From: CAZJLP01 sp964546955
GTDB lineage: Bacteria; Verrucomicrobiota; Verrucomicrobiia; Opitutales; Opitutaceae
Length of the DNA stretch: 64,000 nucleotides
Reading direction: 5' to 3'
NCBI GenBank assembly: GCA_964546955.1
Contig: CAZJLP010000005.1
Location: 1 to 64,000, forward strand
Below are positions 41,666 through 49,978 of the stretch, one piece after another. Positions within the stretch are counted from its first letter, which is position 1; each line of letters begins with the position of its first letter. The notes under the pieces were generated by a model that was given only the letters and a program-made list of their open reading frames with translations, was not told where the DNA came from and did not search any database. Both the position numbers and the translations under genes were made by a program.

Positions 41666-42396
41666 CCGTTGGGGCTGCCGAGGCGGTAGCCGACTCCGCG
41701 CAAGGTGTGGATCAATCGAACCGGGTATGCGCCATCGACCTTTCGGCGCAGTCGCATGATCTGAACGTCGATCACATTGTTCAGGGAGGTGAAGCGGCGC
41801 GTTTGCTTCCACACGTCGCGTTCGAGCATTTCCCGGGTTATCACCTGGCCTTGGTTCCGCAGCAGGTATTCCAGTATGTCCACTTCACGCGGGGTCAGCG
41901 GTATTTCCACGCCGTCTCGACGTGCGACGCGCGCCCGCGTATCCAGCTGGAGCTCCTCGCAGCGCAGGACGTGTCCTCCATTGAGCAAAGGACGTCTCAG
42001 CAAAACACGAGCGCGGGCCACGAGCTCGGCGAACGCGAATGGCTTGGACAGGTAATCGTCGGCTCCGGTCTCAAGCCCCATCACTCGGTCCGCCACCAGG
42101 TCGCGCACTGTCAACATCAGCACGGGCGTGAGATCGCCCCGCGACCGCAAATTCTGCAGCACCTCCAGCCCGTTCTTTCGCGGTAGCATCCAATCGAGGA
42201 CAATGAGATGGAACGATCGCTTTTCGAGCAATGACAGGGCTTCGGCTCCATCCGCGGCTGTGCTGACGTCGCATCCTTCCATGGACAGGCCTTCGGCAAC
42301 GCTTTGCCGCATTTTCTCCTCGTCTTCCACAACGAGAATTTGGGTTTTCTGCCCGGGTGTGTGAACCGATGCGGTCGTTTCGGGAGTCGGGTGCAT
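41662..42396 (-). CDS. OmpR-family response regulator, CusR/CopR-like
   Basis: A 244-residue regulator. Receiver with E24-D25, phospho-acceptor D68 (LIVLDWMLPRKNG) and K118 (YLSKPFAFAEL). The winged helix (about 150-240) includes ITREMLERDVWKQTRRFTSL and ends IHTLRGVGYRLG. The receiver and winged-helix wording and the partner kinase place it near the CusR/CopR (heavy-metal) group. A CTGACA-N4-TGTCAG palindrome lies 141 bases upstream of its ATG, and related sites precede four other units nearby. It is therefore the best candidate for binding them, including its own promoter. Confidence 0.92.
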   Translation of the reverse strand: MHPTPETTASVHTPGQKTQILVVEDEEKMRQSVAEGLSMEGCDVSTAADGAEALSLLEKRSFHLIVLDWMLPRKNGLEVLQNLRSRGDLTPVLMLTVRDLVADRVMGLETGADDYLSKPFAFAELVARARVLLRRPLLNGGHVLRCEELQLDTRARVARRDGVEIPLTPREVDILEYLLRNQGQVITREMLERDVWKQTRRFTSLNNVIDVQIMRLRRKVDGAYPVRLIHTLRGVGYRLGSPNG

Positions 42397-42537
42397 GGGG
42401 AGGAGTAACGCTCTAGGGGGCAGCTACAATGGAAATGCCGCTTTCTGCTTGCTGGCCCGAGTATGTTTAGATCGGGGCGGAAGTCACGCTCCCCGGTCAC
42501 AAAAAGCGATACCCACGGTGCGCGCGATTCCACCAAA

Positions 42538-42553
42538 CTGACATTTCTGTCAG
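42538..42553. promoter_or_regulatory. CusR-box-like operator, response-regulator gene
   Basis: CTGACATTTCTGTCAG, a perfect inverted repeat of CTGACA with a four-base centre. It lies 141 bases upstream of the regulator's ATG at 42396, in the gap after the GT61 gene. Identical in all 16 bases to the sites at 44114 and 45097. Confidence 0.7.
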
Positions 42554-42634
42554 TCTCAGCCGCGCGGCTTGTTCAATGGTGCGGCGGCGTCAGAATGCAG
42601 GCGCCAGAGTTGTTCTGTTAAGCTGCGTTCGGTT

Positions 42635-42670
42635 CGCGGCGGGGACTCGCGCATGCGAGTTCCCGCCGCG
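42635..42670 (-). terminator. Strong hairpin after the GT61 gene
   Basis: A 16-base stem (42635-42650 with 42655-42670), one G-T type mismatch and a GCAT loop. It lies 7 bases beyond the GT61 stop codon and probably ends its transcript. A T-run is lacking. Confidence 0.65.
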
Positions 42671-42676
42671 TTGCGC

Positions 42677-44035
42677 TCAGGAAGCCGCGCCCTCGCGCCG
42701 CGGTTGCAGGAGAGCCGAATCGGATGAATCCGCCGCGATGGGCGACACGCCCATTCCAGCGAGTTCGGTGGCCTCGGCCTGCGCGCTCGAAACGCATTTC
42801 ACGACGTCGAGGTTTGTATCGGCGAAACAGCGGTCGAGGTCCCGTGCAAGGCGGGTGCAATCCATCCATTGGTGCGAGCTGCGGCATCCTATCTCGGGCT
42901 GCTCGCGCACGGATCCTTTGTTTCCCACGATCCAATGATTCAACCCCAGCCGGCTGGAGATCATCCAGTGGAAGGGAGTCAGCCAGTCGGGGGAAGCGAG
43001 CTCGACTACGAGTGCTCCCGGACGCGCGAACACGAGATTGGCAAAGGCGGCTCCGCTCGGTCCCGCAAGGGCTTCGCATTCCGAAAACAACTCCGCCTGC
43101 GCTGCGACCGACGTGCGGCTCAGGGTTATCCGTTCGAACCCACGGTTTGCGAAAAGTTCGAAGACTTCGTCTTCGTTGGTGATGCGGCGTTGCGCCGCGT
43201 CCTTGCGGCTCAGGAAAATGCGACGGCCGCCCCGCCTGAGGACCGGCGGTAAGAAAGTCTTGCGAAGATAGGAAAGGTGCGGCGCGGGAATCTGTTCGTT
43301 TGACGCTTTCAGCGACGGCACAATCAATTCGTCGGCTTCGAAAACCGTTCGAGGGTCGGCGGGAACGATGCGCTCTCGAGGTATGCCGATCGTGTCGAGG
43401 GTCTCCCACTGATACGGATGACCTTTGAAGTTAAGGATGACACGGTCGAATGAGCCCAGCGCATATCCGGATTTCTCCACGGCATCGCACCGCGGCAGGA
43501 GATCTATGAGCCAATGGTGATAGTTGTCGGCTGCCTCCGGTGTCACCAAGTAGAGCGCCCTGCCTCTCAGGCGTTCCGTACGAGGCAAGCCGGCTTTCGC
43601 CCAGACTCCGTGCAGCGAAGGACCCCACGGATCGCGGGAGAACACCGGCATGAACTCGTCTTGCGAGGTAAAAACGGCGCCGTAGCGATAACCCCAGCAT
43701 TTGCCCTTGGGCAACACCGTCACAAAATCGTCATGCGCCGCTTCCGTGGTACGCGAATAGAAGAACCGAGCGAAGTCGTCATTGCCTGCGAAGTGAGGCA
43801 CCAGCCGCCGGTAACTTGGATCGCGCCCGGCAATAATGGTCTTCAGCCCCGAATGGACCGCGCTCCGCGGATCGACGATGCGATTCGTGGGCAGCCGAAG
43901 ACGTCGTCTCACCCAGCCGATGCGGCGCGGAACCGCGAGGGTCCGCACATAGCAAAGCCGCAGGGCCTTCATGAGGGGCTTTCCGAAGCGGCTGTGCTTG
44001 ATCGCGCTGGCGATAACCAAAAGAGGATGGGGCAT
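42677..44035 (-). CDS. GT61 / DUF563-family glycosyltransferase
   Basis: A 452-residue glycosyltransferase of the DUF563 (GT61) type. Family features: NYHHWLIDLLPRCDAVEK, GRRIFLSRKDAAQRRITNED, and the C-terminal SECEALAGPSGAAFANLVFA motif. No signal peptide or membrane span is obvious, so it is probably cytoplasmic and acts on a glycan or lipid-linked sugar; acceptor unknown. The gene is flanked by its own hairpin terminator and its own upstream operator, so it appears to be a single-gene unit in the palindrome-defined regulon. Confidence 0.82.
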   Translation of the reverse strand: MPHPLLVIASAIKHSRFGKPLMKALRLCYVRTLAVPRRIGWVRRRLRLPTNRIVDPRSAVHSGLKTIIAGRDPSYRRLVPHFAGNDDFARFFYSRTTEAAHDDFVTVLPKGKCWGYRYGAVFTSQDEFMPVFSRDPWGPSLHGVWAKAGLPRTERLRGRALYLVTPEAADNYHHWLIDLLPRCDAVEKSGYALGSFDRVILNFKGHPYQWETLDTIGIPRERIVPADPRTVFEADELIVPSLKASNEQIPAPHLSYLRKTFLPPVLRRGGRRIFLSRKDAAQRRITNEDEVFELFANRGFERITLSRTSVAAQAELFSECEALAGPSGAAFANLVFARPGALVVELASPDWLTPFHWMISSRLGLNHWIVGNKGSVREQPEIGCRSSHQWMDCTRLARDLDRCFADTNLDVVKCVSSAQAEATELAGMGVSPIAADSSDSALLQPRREGAAS

Positions 44036-44113
44036 CTTTGGGACAAGGCCTGAGGCCTCACCAAAGAGTAGTGCTCGCGCGGAAATGGTTCGCGCCAGCC
44101 CGGCGCATTTCGC

Positions 44114-44137
44114 CTGACATTTCTGTCAGTTTGTCAG
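44114..44137. promoter_or_regulatory. CusR-box-like operator with an extra half-site, GT61 gene
   Basis: CTGACATTTCTGTCAG at 44114-44129, perfect, followed by a second GTCAG half-site at 44133-44137. It is 78 bases upstream of the GT61 ATG at 44035. The extra half-site may allow a further regulator monomer to bind. Confidence 0.7.
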
Positions 44138-44203
44138 GCCCGCCGCAAATCGATGGCGGACGTCATGCGAGAACGATTTGCGGTCCGCCATCCGTGCGAA
44201 AGG

Positions 44204-45013
44204 TCATGCGCTGGCCCTTGATTTCCCCTTGGCAACATAGGCTTCATGGATTCGTTCGGCGTAATCCAGCGTGAGCGGACGCGCGGGGTCATACTGAGGG
44301 GCGGACGCGACCGCGTCGCGCGAAAGCGCCAAGAACACAAGGCCGTCTCGCCAGCTGATACGGGCCAAGCATTCCGGACCAATGAGCACTTGGCGGCCAC
44401 TCCCGATCGGAAAAGGCTCAACGACGGCGTACGCGATGTTCCAGGTGCGGCTGTCCAGAAGAAATTCGGTGATGCGCCCGGCAACGCCGTCGGTCGCCGC
44501 CGCACGATAGCCCAAGACATGGTTTATGCTCCGCAGATGAGGGTCCGGGAGCGAACGGTATTCCCCACTTCGTCCGGCACGGATCGCGGCTTCCGCCGCA
44601 TAAAAATCGCGCTCCGCCTCGGTGAGGCTTCGGGTGAACTCCACTCCGAAAAGAGGCAGCAATGTTTCCGCTCGCTCCCTCTGGGTTTCACGTTGCACAT
44701 ACACGGGAGGGTCGGCTTCCGCCATCGGGGAGGCGAGTACCTCAGCACTGCTCAGGTCAGCGGCAAAATGTCGCGGTTCCGCGTCCTTCTCATGCATCGA
44801 GGCAGGCGGCACCAGCAACAATTGACGAGTGCCCCATACGTGCGTGGTGATAACAAAGTAGCGGATCTTCCAGCCGACATCGTCGAAATAAAAGTCCTCA
44901 ATTTCTCCGGCCATTCCGTCACGGGTAACGATGCCGCAGTGCCTGAGATCATTTGCCTTACGAAGCATGAGAAGCGGTATCCGATCGTCCCGAACCGAAA
45001 CGTCCCGATCCAT
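44204..45013 (-). CDS. Protein with two PRC-barrel domains (2)
   Basis: A 269-residue soluble protein with the same layout as the one at 36548. PRC barrel 1 is at about 25-80 (DGMAGEIEDFYFDDVGWKIR then YFVITTHVWGTRQLLLVP), PRC barrel 2 at about 170-235 (DGVAGRITEFLLDSRTWNIA then YAVVEPFPIGSGRQVLIGP). The linker is longer and Glu-rich. Function unknown; a shared operator 83 bases upstream of its ATG ties it to the same regulon. The Lys/Ala-rich tail (YVAKGKSRASA) is unremarkable. Confidence 0.8.
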   Translation of the reverse strand: MDRDVSVRDDRIPLLMLRKANDLRHCGIVTRDGMAGEIEDFYFDDVGWKIRYFVITTHVWGTRQLLLVPPASMHEKDAEPRHFAADLSSAEVLASPMAEADPPVYVQRETQRERAETLLPLFGVEFTRSLTEAERDFYAAEAAIRAGRSGEYRSLPDPHLRSINHVLGYRAAATDGVAGRITEFLLDSRTWNIAYAVVEPFPIGSGRQVLIGPECLARISWRDGLVFLALSRDAVASAPQYDPARPLTLDYAERIHEAYVAKGKSRASA

Positions 45014-45096
45014 CCCAGTGTCTCAGGACTCCGGTCGACAAACGGCTACCATGGGCTACCGAACCTGGTTCGAATACCCTGCGCAAACGACCGCGG

Positions 45097-45112
45097 CTGA
45101 CATTTCTGTCAG
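45097..45112. promoter_or_regulatory. CusR-box-like operator, PRC-barrel gene 2
   Basis: CTGACATTTCTGTCAG, perfect and identical to the copies at 42538 and 44114. It lies 83 bases upstream of the ATG at 45013. The remainder of the 259-base gap to the alginate lyase gene shows nothing I recognise. Confidence 0.7.
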
Positions 45113-45272
45113 GTAACACTGACGCGCGTGGCGTAACAAGCGTTCGCCCGTATTTCCGGCGCTCGGTTGCGCGCGGATCATCCGCGTACGAGACGGTAAG
45201 CGTCGAACTGAAGTCCGAACCTGCAAGGGCTGCATCGACCATGCCCCTGCAGGTTGCGCGAAGAGTTTCCCG

Positions 45273-47450
45273 TCACTGCCCGACCAGAGTGAACTTGTCC
45301 GCTGACAGCGTGTAGCTGCTCGAGGCCGAGTTCTTGCTGGCGACGGTGAGGCGGATCGTATGGTTGCCGGAGGTGGCGAACGTCACCGTCCCCAGAGTCG
45401 CCGTCGGATAGGTCGCCGGCGAGGCGTATTGATCGAGCGTCGGTCCGAACGGGGCGCCATCGAGAAGGAACGTCGCGCGGCCCCGGTTGTTGTTCGTCTT
45501 GTACGCCATTCGGATGCTGTACGTGCCGGCCGGAATGTTGGGAAGGGTGAACTGGACCCAGCTGCCGGTCCCGGTCGAGTTGAGTGTCACGCGCGAACCG
45601 CCGCTTGCATTGGCATCGCTGTCATTGGTCGCCGACGTGCCGCTCGTGGTGCGGGCCAGCGATTCAGCCTCGAAATTCAACGTGGGCGGGACCGTGCCGA
45701 TCGTATAAACCCCGGTGAACACGTCGCTGTCGAGGAGCCCATCGCTGTAGGCGATCGCCTTCAACGTGGTGGTGCTGCAGATCGCGATGGGCCCTGTGTA
45801 CACGGTGCCGAAGTCACGGCGAGGCGTGGAACCATCCAACGTGTAACGCAGCGAGGCGCCCGGCGTGGCGGTGGACAACGCGACAGATTGGCAGGAGGGA
45901 TAGGTGCCGGGGGCGGGAGCCGGCGTCGGTGTGGCAACCTTGCTCGGGGTGGGTTCGTCGCCGGGTGCGTTGGGGCCGACATCCGCCGTGGTCAGGGGGC
46001 GCAGCGTGATCGGAGCGGAGGAGAATTCATCGGCGCCGATGTCGAGGTCCGCGCGGGCCTGGCCATCCTGGTCCTCGATGACGACGGGTGCGAGGGACTC
46101 ATTCGCGGCGTTGATCGCGGGACTGGACGAACTGAGCTTGCGCAGGCCGTCCACCGTCGTGAGCTGCGGGTTCGCGATGATGAATCCCGTGCGGGCCGAT
46201 CCCCCTGACGCGAGATTGCTCGAAAACACCGAGTTTCCGGCCGGGGTTTCGTTCTGCTGGTACAGCGTGCCAGCAGAGCCCTGAATCAGGTTGTTCGCAA
46301 ACGTGATGTCGGTGGGGCGCATTCCCGCGGTGCCACCATGGCCCATGATGACGGGGCGGTTGTTCAGGTTGACGACGGTGTTGTTGACGATGCGCGCGCG
46401 AAAGACTTGCGCGTGGGAAAAACCGGAGGTGTAGGAAGTGCCGCGGCCGACCAGAATCGGGTACTCGGAGGCGTTGTCGATGTAGTTGTTGAAGAGGGTG
46501 TGATCCTTTTCGTAGATCTTGATTCCGCCCGCGCCGGATTTTCCGCCCTGCAGCATGATGTTGTTGTGGACGACGGTGCGGTTGCCGGCGCGAAGGGAAA
46601 TCATGCCTTTGGACGTGCGAACAGTATTGTAGCGAACGAAATTGCCGGAGCTCTTGACCGAGATGAATTCCGGATCGCCGTCGCAGTTCACAAAGAGGTT
46701 GTCCTCCACGATCGAGCCATAGTTCTGGTAATCGCCTGTCACGCCCAGCCCCCCGAGCACGATGACTTCCGACGCGCCATCCGCCTGGTCGTGAAAGTAG
46801 TTGTGGTCGATTCGCGTGTTAAGCGGAAGGTTTGGATTGATGGGCCCGTTGCCTTCGGCCCAGGAGGTCCGGTCGGACGGTGGGGTCACACCCGGGATTG
46901 AACGCTGGCCGCGCGGCCAGACGTAGTGGCCCTCCACGCTATTTGGTCCGAACTCGCATCGGTCGACGCGATTGGCGTCGCCTCTGCCACCGAGAAGCAC
47001 CCAGTGGGTGTCGGTGGACTGGCCGCTCAGCCGAAACGTACAGCGAGTGATGCGGCAGTGGTCCGTGCCCTGAAGCAACACGGCCATCTTGTAGGTCTCG
47101 CCATCGGTTGTGCGCGATCCGCCCGATGTCGTGATGGTCAGCCCTTCAAGTCTCACGTAAGAGGTGCCGCTGAGTTCGATCACGCCGGAATTGATCGTGG
47201 CCTGACCGCGATTGGCCGCGCGGATAGCAATGGGGTTGGAGGCGGTGCCGTCCGCCGTGAGGCGAAACGCTGAATAAGAACCGTTCGCCAGAACGATGTC
47301 GTCGCCGGCGCGAGCGTCAGCCACCGCCGCGGCCAGCTGCGAACTGGAGGAAACATTGACCGTGCGCAGAACCTGCGCGCTGAGGGTGTGAAGAAAGAAG
47401 AGCGAGCCGAATACGGCCGCGAGTTTAAGTCGCGAGACGCGGGTAGTCAT
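45273..47450 (-). CDS. Secreted PL6 alginate lyase (chondroitinase-B type) with C-terminal accessory modules
   Basis: A 725-residue exported enzyme. After the signal peptide (to about 25), a right-handed parallel beta-helix of PL6 spans about 28-470. The catalytic lysine and arginine are visible at K266 (PEFISVKSSGNFVRYNT) and R287 (SKGMISLRAGN). A Pro/Thr linker leads to a chitobiase/hexosaminidase C-terminal-like domain (about 515-590) and a CBM35/6-like carbohydrate-binding module (about 600-725). It should cut alginate or a related uronate polymer by beta-elimination. The last two modules closely resemble those of the divergent neighbour. Confidence 0.88.
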   Translation of the reverse strand: MTTRVSRLKLAAVFGSLFFLHTLSAQVLRTVNVSSSSQLAAAVADARAGDDIVLANGSYSAFRLTADGTASNPIAIRAANRGQATINSGVIELSGTSYVRLEGLTITTSGGSRTTDGETYKMAVLLQGTDHCRITRCTFRLSGQSTDTHWVLLGGRGDANRVDRCEFGPNSVEGHYVWPRGQRSIPGVTPPSDRTSWAEGNGPINPNLPLNTRIDHNYFHDQADGASEVIVLGGLGVTGDYQNYGSIVEDNLFVNCDGDPEFISVKSSGNFVRYNTVRTSKGMISLRAGNRTVVHNNIMLQGGKSGAGGIKIYEKDHTLFNNYIDNASEYPILVGRGTSYTSGFSHAQVFRARIVNNTVVNLNNRPVIMGHGGTAGMRPTDITFANNLIQGSAGTLYQQNETPAGNSVFSSNLASGGSARTGFIIANPQLTTVDGLRKLSSSSPAINAANESLAPVVIEDQDGQARADLDIGADEFSSAPITLRPLTTADVGPNAPGDEPTPSKVATPTPAPAPGTYPSCQSVALSTATPGASLRYTLDGSTPRRDFGTVYTGPIAICSTTTLKAIAYSDGLLDSDVFTGVYTIGTVPPTLNFEAESLARTTSGTSATNDSDANASGGSRVTLNSTGTGSWVQFTLPNIPAGTYSIRMAYKTNNNRGRATFLLDGAPFGPTLDQYASPATYPTATLGTVTFATSGNHTIRLTVASKNSASSSYTLSADKFTLVGQ

Positions 47451-48282
47451 AGGAGTAGTGGGATACTGAGGATTAAAGGAAGGCGTGGGGGGTCATTCGT
47501 GCCGCCATTGAAACGCGATGAGTTTCGAACGGCCTTCCCACGAGGCGGCACGTTTCCATCACGTGTCCTTTTTTCGCAGCGTCAACGAGGCCCCTGTCTA
47601 GATCATTAAGCAACGCAGCCCAATTGACCGGCCGAGCAAAGACGTTGCACGACCGATCACATCAATGGCCAGGCCGGTCAAGTGTTCTGTGCGTGTCCAT
47701 TCTGCGATCCGTGGTTGAAGGCGGATTGCCATTCGGACCTGAAATCCGCCGATCCAGCTCGTAGAAGATGACGAAGCTGCCCAGTGGAGTTTTATGGCTC
47801 CGGCCTCAATTTCGAACAACGCGTTGGGACAAAAAGCCGAGGAAGCAGCCGATCCTTTACTTCCTTTGAACTCCTCGCGAGATCCGTGTTCGGAGCAGCC
47901 ACCGCGCTGGAAGAGGCGGTGCATTCAGTATTCAATCTTTAACGACGGCCGTAGAAACGGAAAGCCGATCGACGTATAACGATTTAAGCAAAGGCCACCT
48001 TGCCAATGCGGACACGAGTCGCAGCATGACGGGGCGTGGCGGCCAACACTCCCTCTGGTTGTCGTCAATACTCCTCTTGTTTCCTGCCGTGTGCGGCGGC
48101 TGGTGAGCGCGCCCTCGGTTCCTCTCCTTTCACCACTTACCTCACCCTTTACTGCGACGCAGCCCGTCCTTTCGCTCTGCCGGCTAAAGCGCCTGTTCGG
48201 CGCGCCGTCAGAATCCGCGGAGCCACCCTGCTCACGCGTTGATCCTGTTTTTGTCTCTGACCTACGTATCAAAACTACCCTA
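47451..48282. other. 832-base gap between divergent lyase genes
   Basis: Both divergent lyase promoters should lie here. There is a CGTGCCGCC/GGCGGCACG inverted pair about 47500-47555. Short frames (for example 47598-47924 minus, and the upstream extension of the plus-strand lyase) have no recognisable domains and are not annotated. No tRNA or repeat family was seen. Confidence 0.4.
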
Positions 48283-49707
48283 ATGAAATCTCTTCTCCTC
48301 TCCTCCGGCCTTTGCGCCCTGGGACTTCTTGCCTACACCCCCGTCTTCGGCGCCACCGCCGTGACCCTCAGCAGTTTCGAAGGCATCGAAGAACCGACCG
48401 TCCGTTACCTCGTCCCGTCTGACAGCTTCGCGACGGGCGATTCCTATGTGAACATCACCGACCGCGGCGGCGGCGTATTTCGTTTCGAGCTTCGCTTTCG
48501 CAAAGGTCAGTGGTGGGACGGCGATCGCGCGACCACCTTGGAGGATCGTGGCCGCGCCGAGGTGAAAGGCCTCGGGCCGCACCAGAAAGTCGGCGACACC
48601 GTGGAATACTCCACCACGTGGCGGACGTCGCCCAACTGGGCCGCTTCGGGACAATTCTGCCACATTTTTCAGCTGAAAACGACCGACACGAACTCCGTGA
48701 TGTCCAACATCAAGGCCGACATCAATGGGGTGGCCCGTTTCCAGAACCACTCGCAGTCGAACGACACGACGCCCCGCACGTGGAATTACGCGGTCAACAG
48801 CTTCCAGACGGTCAAGCTGCGTATCAAAATTAGCACGACGAGCGGCCTCGCCCAAGCCTCGGTCAACGGTGATGCTTTTCAGGGACAGTCGGGCGGCCCG
48901 AATTACTGGGTTGGTGCGGCGGACTACCGGCCGAAGTGGGGTCTCTATCGGAAGCAGACCAATAGCATGAATCTCGGCGACAACTACGTCGAGCACAGCA
49001 ACGTCCAGGCGAATTTCGGCACGACGACCCCTAATCCCGCGGTCGCGGCGCCAACCTTCAGTCCTGGAAGCGGCAATTACAGCAGCCCGCAGTCTGTGAC
49101 GATAAGCACCGTCACCAGTGGAGCTTCGATCCGTTACACGACCGATGGGAGCACGCCCACGAGCACGACCGGCACGCCGTACACCGGCCCTGTGACGATT
49201 TCTGCGGTCACAACGCTCAAGGCGATCGCTTTCAAGAGCGGCTCCCCGGACAGCACGGTGTCGACCGCGACGTATACTTTCTCGGAACCAGGGACCGTGG
49301 TTGGCTTCGAAGCGGAAAGCGCCCCCCGCACCACAAGCGGCACCTCCGCCACGACGGATTCGGACTCGGCCGCCAGCGCTGGCGCGCGCGTCACACTGAA
49401 CTCCACCGGGACTGGCAGCTGGGTCGAATTCACGACGCCTAGCATCCCAGCGGGAACCTACAGTCTGGCGATGGCCTACAAGACGAACAACAATCGAGGC
49501 ATCCTCAATCTGAAGGTGGATGGCGTGCAGATTGGTGGGACCGTGGACCAGTATGCGTCGAGCGCGTCTTATCCGAATCGGACGTTTGGCACCGTGACGT
49601 TCGCCACCGCCGGCACGCATAAGATCCGTCTGACCGTGACGGGCAAGAATTCCGCCTCCAGCAGCTACACGCTGTCGGCCGACCGGTTTGTCTTCACCGG
49701 ACAGTAA
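48283..49707 (+). CDS. Secreted polysaccharide lyase (heparin-lyase-I-like fold) with C-terminal accessory modules
   Basis: A 474-residue exported protein. ATG at 48283 begins a signal peptide ending near TPVFGA. Residues about 25-245 form a jelly-roll lyase domain of the heparin lyase I / PF14099 type (FRFELRFRKGQWWDGDR, EDRGRAEVKGLG, WAASGQFCHIFQLKT). A chitobiase-C-like domain (about 255-345) and a CBM35/6-like module (about 350-474) follow. The substrate is probably a uronic-acid polymer, given the PL6 neighbour; the exact PL family is uncertain. Confidence 0.75.
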   Translation: MKSLLLSSGLCALGLLAYTPVFGATAVTLSSFEGIEEPTVRYLVPSDSFATGDSYVNITDRGGGVFRFELRFRKGQWWDGDRATTLEDRGRAEVKGLGPHQKVGDTVEYSTTWRTSPNWAASGQFCHIFQLKTTDTNSVMSNIKADINGVARFQNHSQSNDTTPRTWNYAVNSFQTVKLRIKISTTSGLAQASVNGDAFQGQSGGPNYWVGAADYRPKWGLYRKQTNSMNLGDNYVEHSNVQANFGTTTPNPAVAAPTFSPGSGNYSSPQSVTISTVTSGASIRYTTDGSTPTSTTGTPYTGPVTISAVTTLKAIAFKSGSPDSTVSTATYTFSEPGTVVGFEAESAPRTTSGTSATTDSDSAASAGARVTLNSTGTGSWVEFTTPSIPAGTYSLAMAYKTNNNRGILNLKVDGVQIGGTVDQYASSASYPNRTFGTVTFATAGTHKIRLTVTGKNSASSSYTLSADRFVFTGQ

Positions 49708-49712
49708 GCCAG

Positions 49713-49793
49713 AGCCGCCGGGGACCGCGGCGGCTTATCCGATCCAGGTGAGGTGTTGACAGCGCCGCGGGCAACGGGGGTTGCCCGCGGCGC
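49713..49793 (+). terminator. Two consecutive hairpins after the lyase gene
   Basis: Hairpin 1: an 8-base stem, 49713-49720 with 49728-49735. Hairpin 2: a perfect 13-base stem GCGCCGCGGGCAA (49762-49774) with 49781-49793 and a six-base G-rich loop. Neither has a T-run, so termination may be Rho-assisted. The remaining bases up to the fucosidase start at 49979 show no further feature. Confidence 0.6.
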
Positions 49794-49978
49794 AAACCCC
49801 AACATCGACGCGAAGAGGGCAGGCACGGGCTAGGCGAGGCCAACGAACGCTGTCTCGTGTTGGCGGCGAAAGACGAACGTCATGGTCGCGCCGTTGTTTG
49901 AGGGCGAATCAACGCCGTGATTGCAAAACGACGCCAAAGACGCGGAATAAAAAAGTGCCCTTGCTCTCCGTTCACCTT

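Noticed and set aside
45061..45095. GGTTCGAAT resembling a tRNA T-loop upstream of the second PRC gene
   Set aside because: No anticodon arm, acceptor stem or D-arm could be drawn around it.
47598..47924. 108-codon minus frame in the lyase promoter gap
   Set aside because: No signal, domain or ribosome-binding site; probably chance, although a decayed gene fragment cannot be excluded.
48280..49620. Minus-strand frame of 446 codons opposite the second lyase
   Set aside because: The plus strand has a signal peptide and three known module types; the minus frame is Arg/Gly-rich and featureless.
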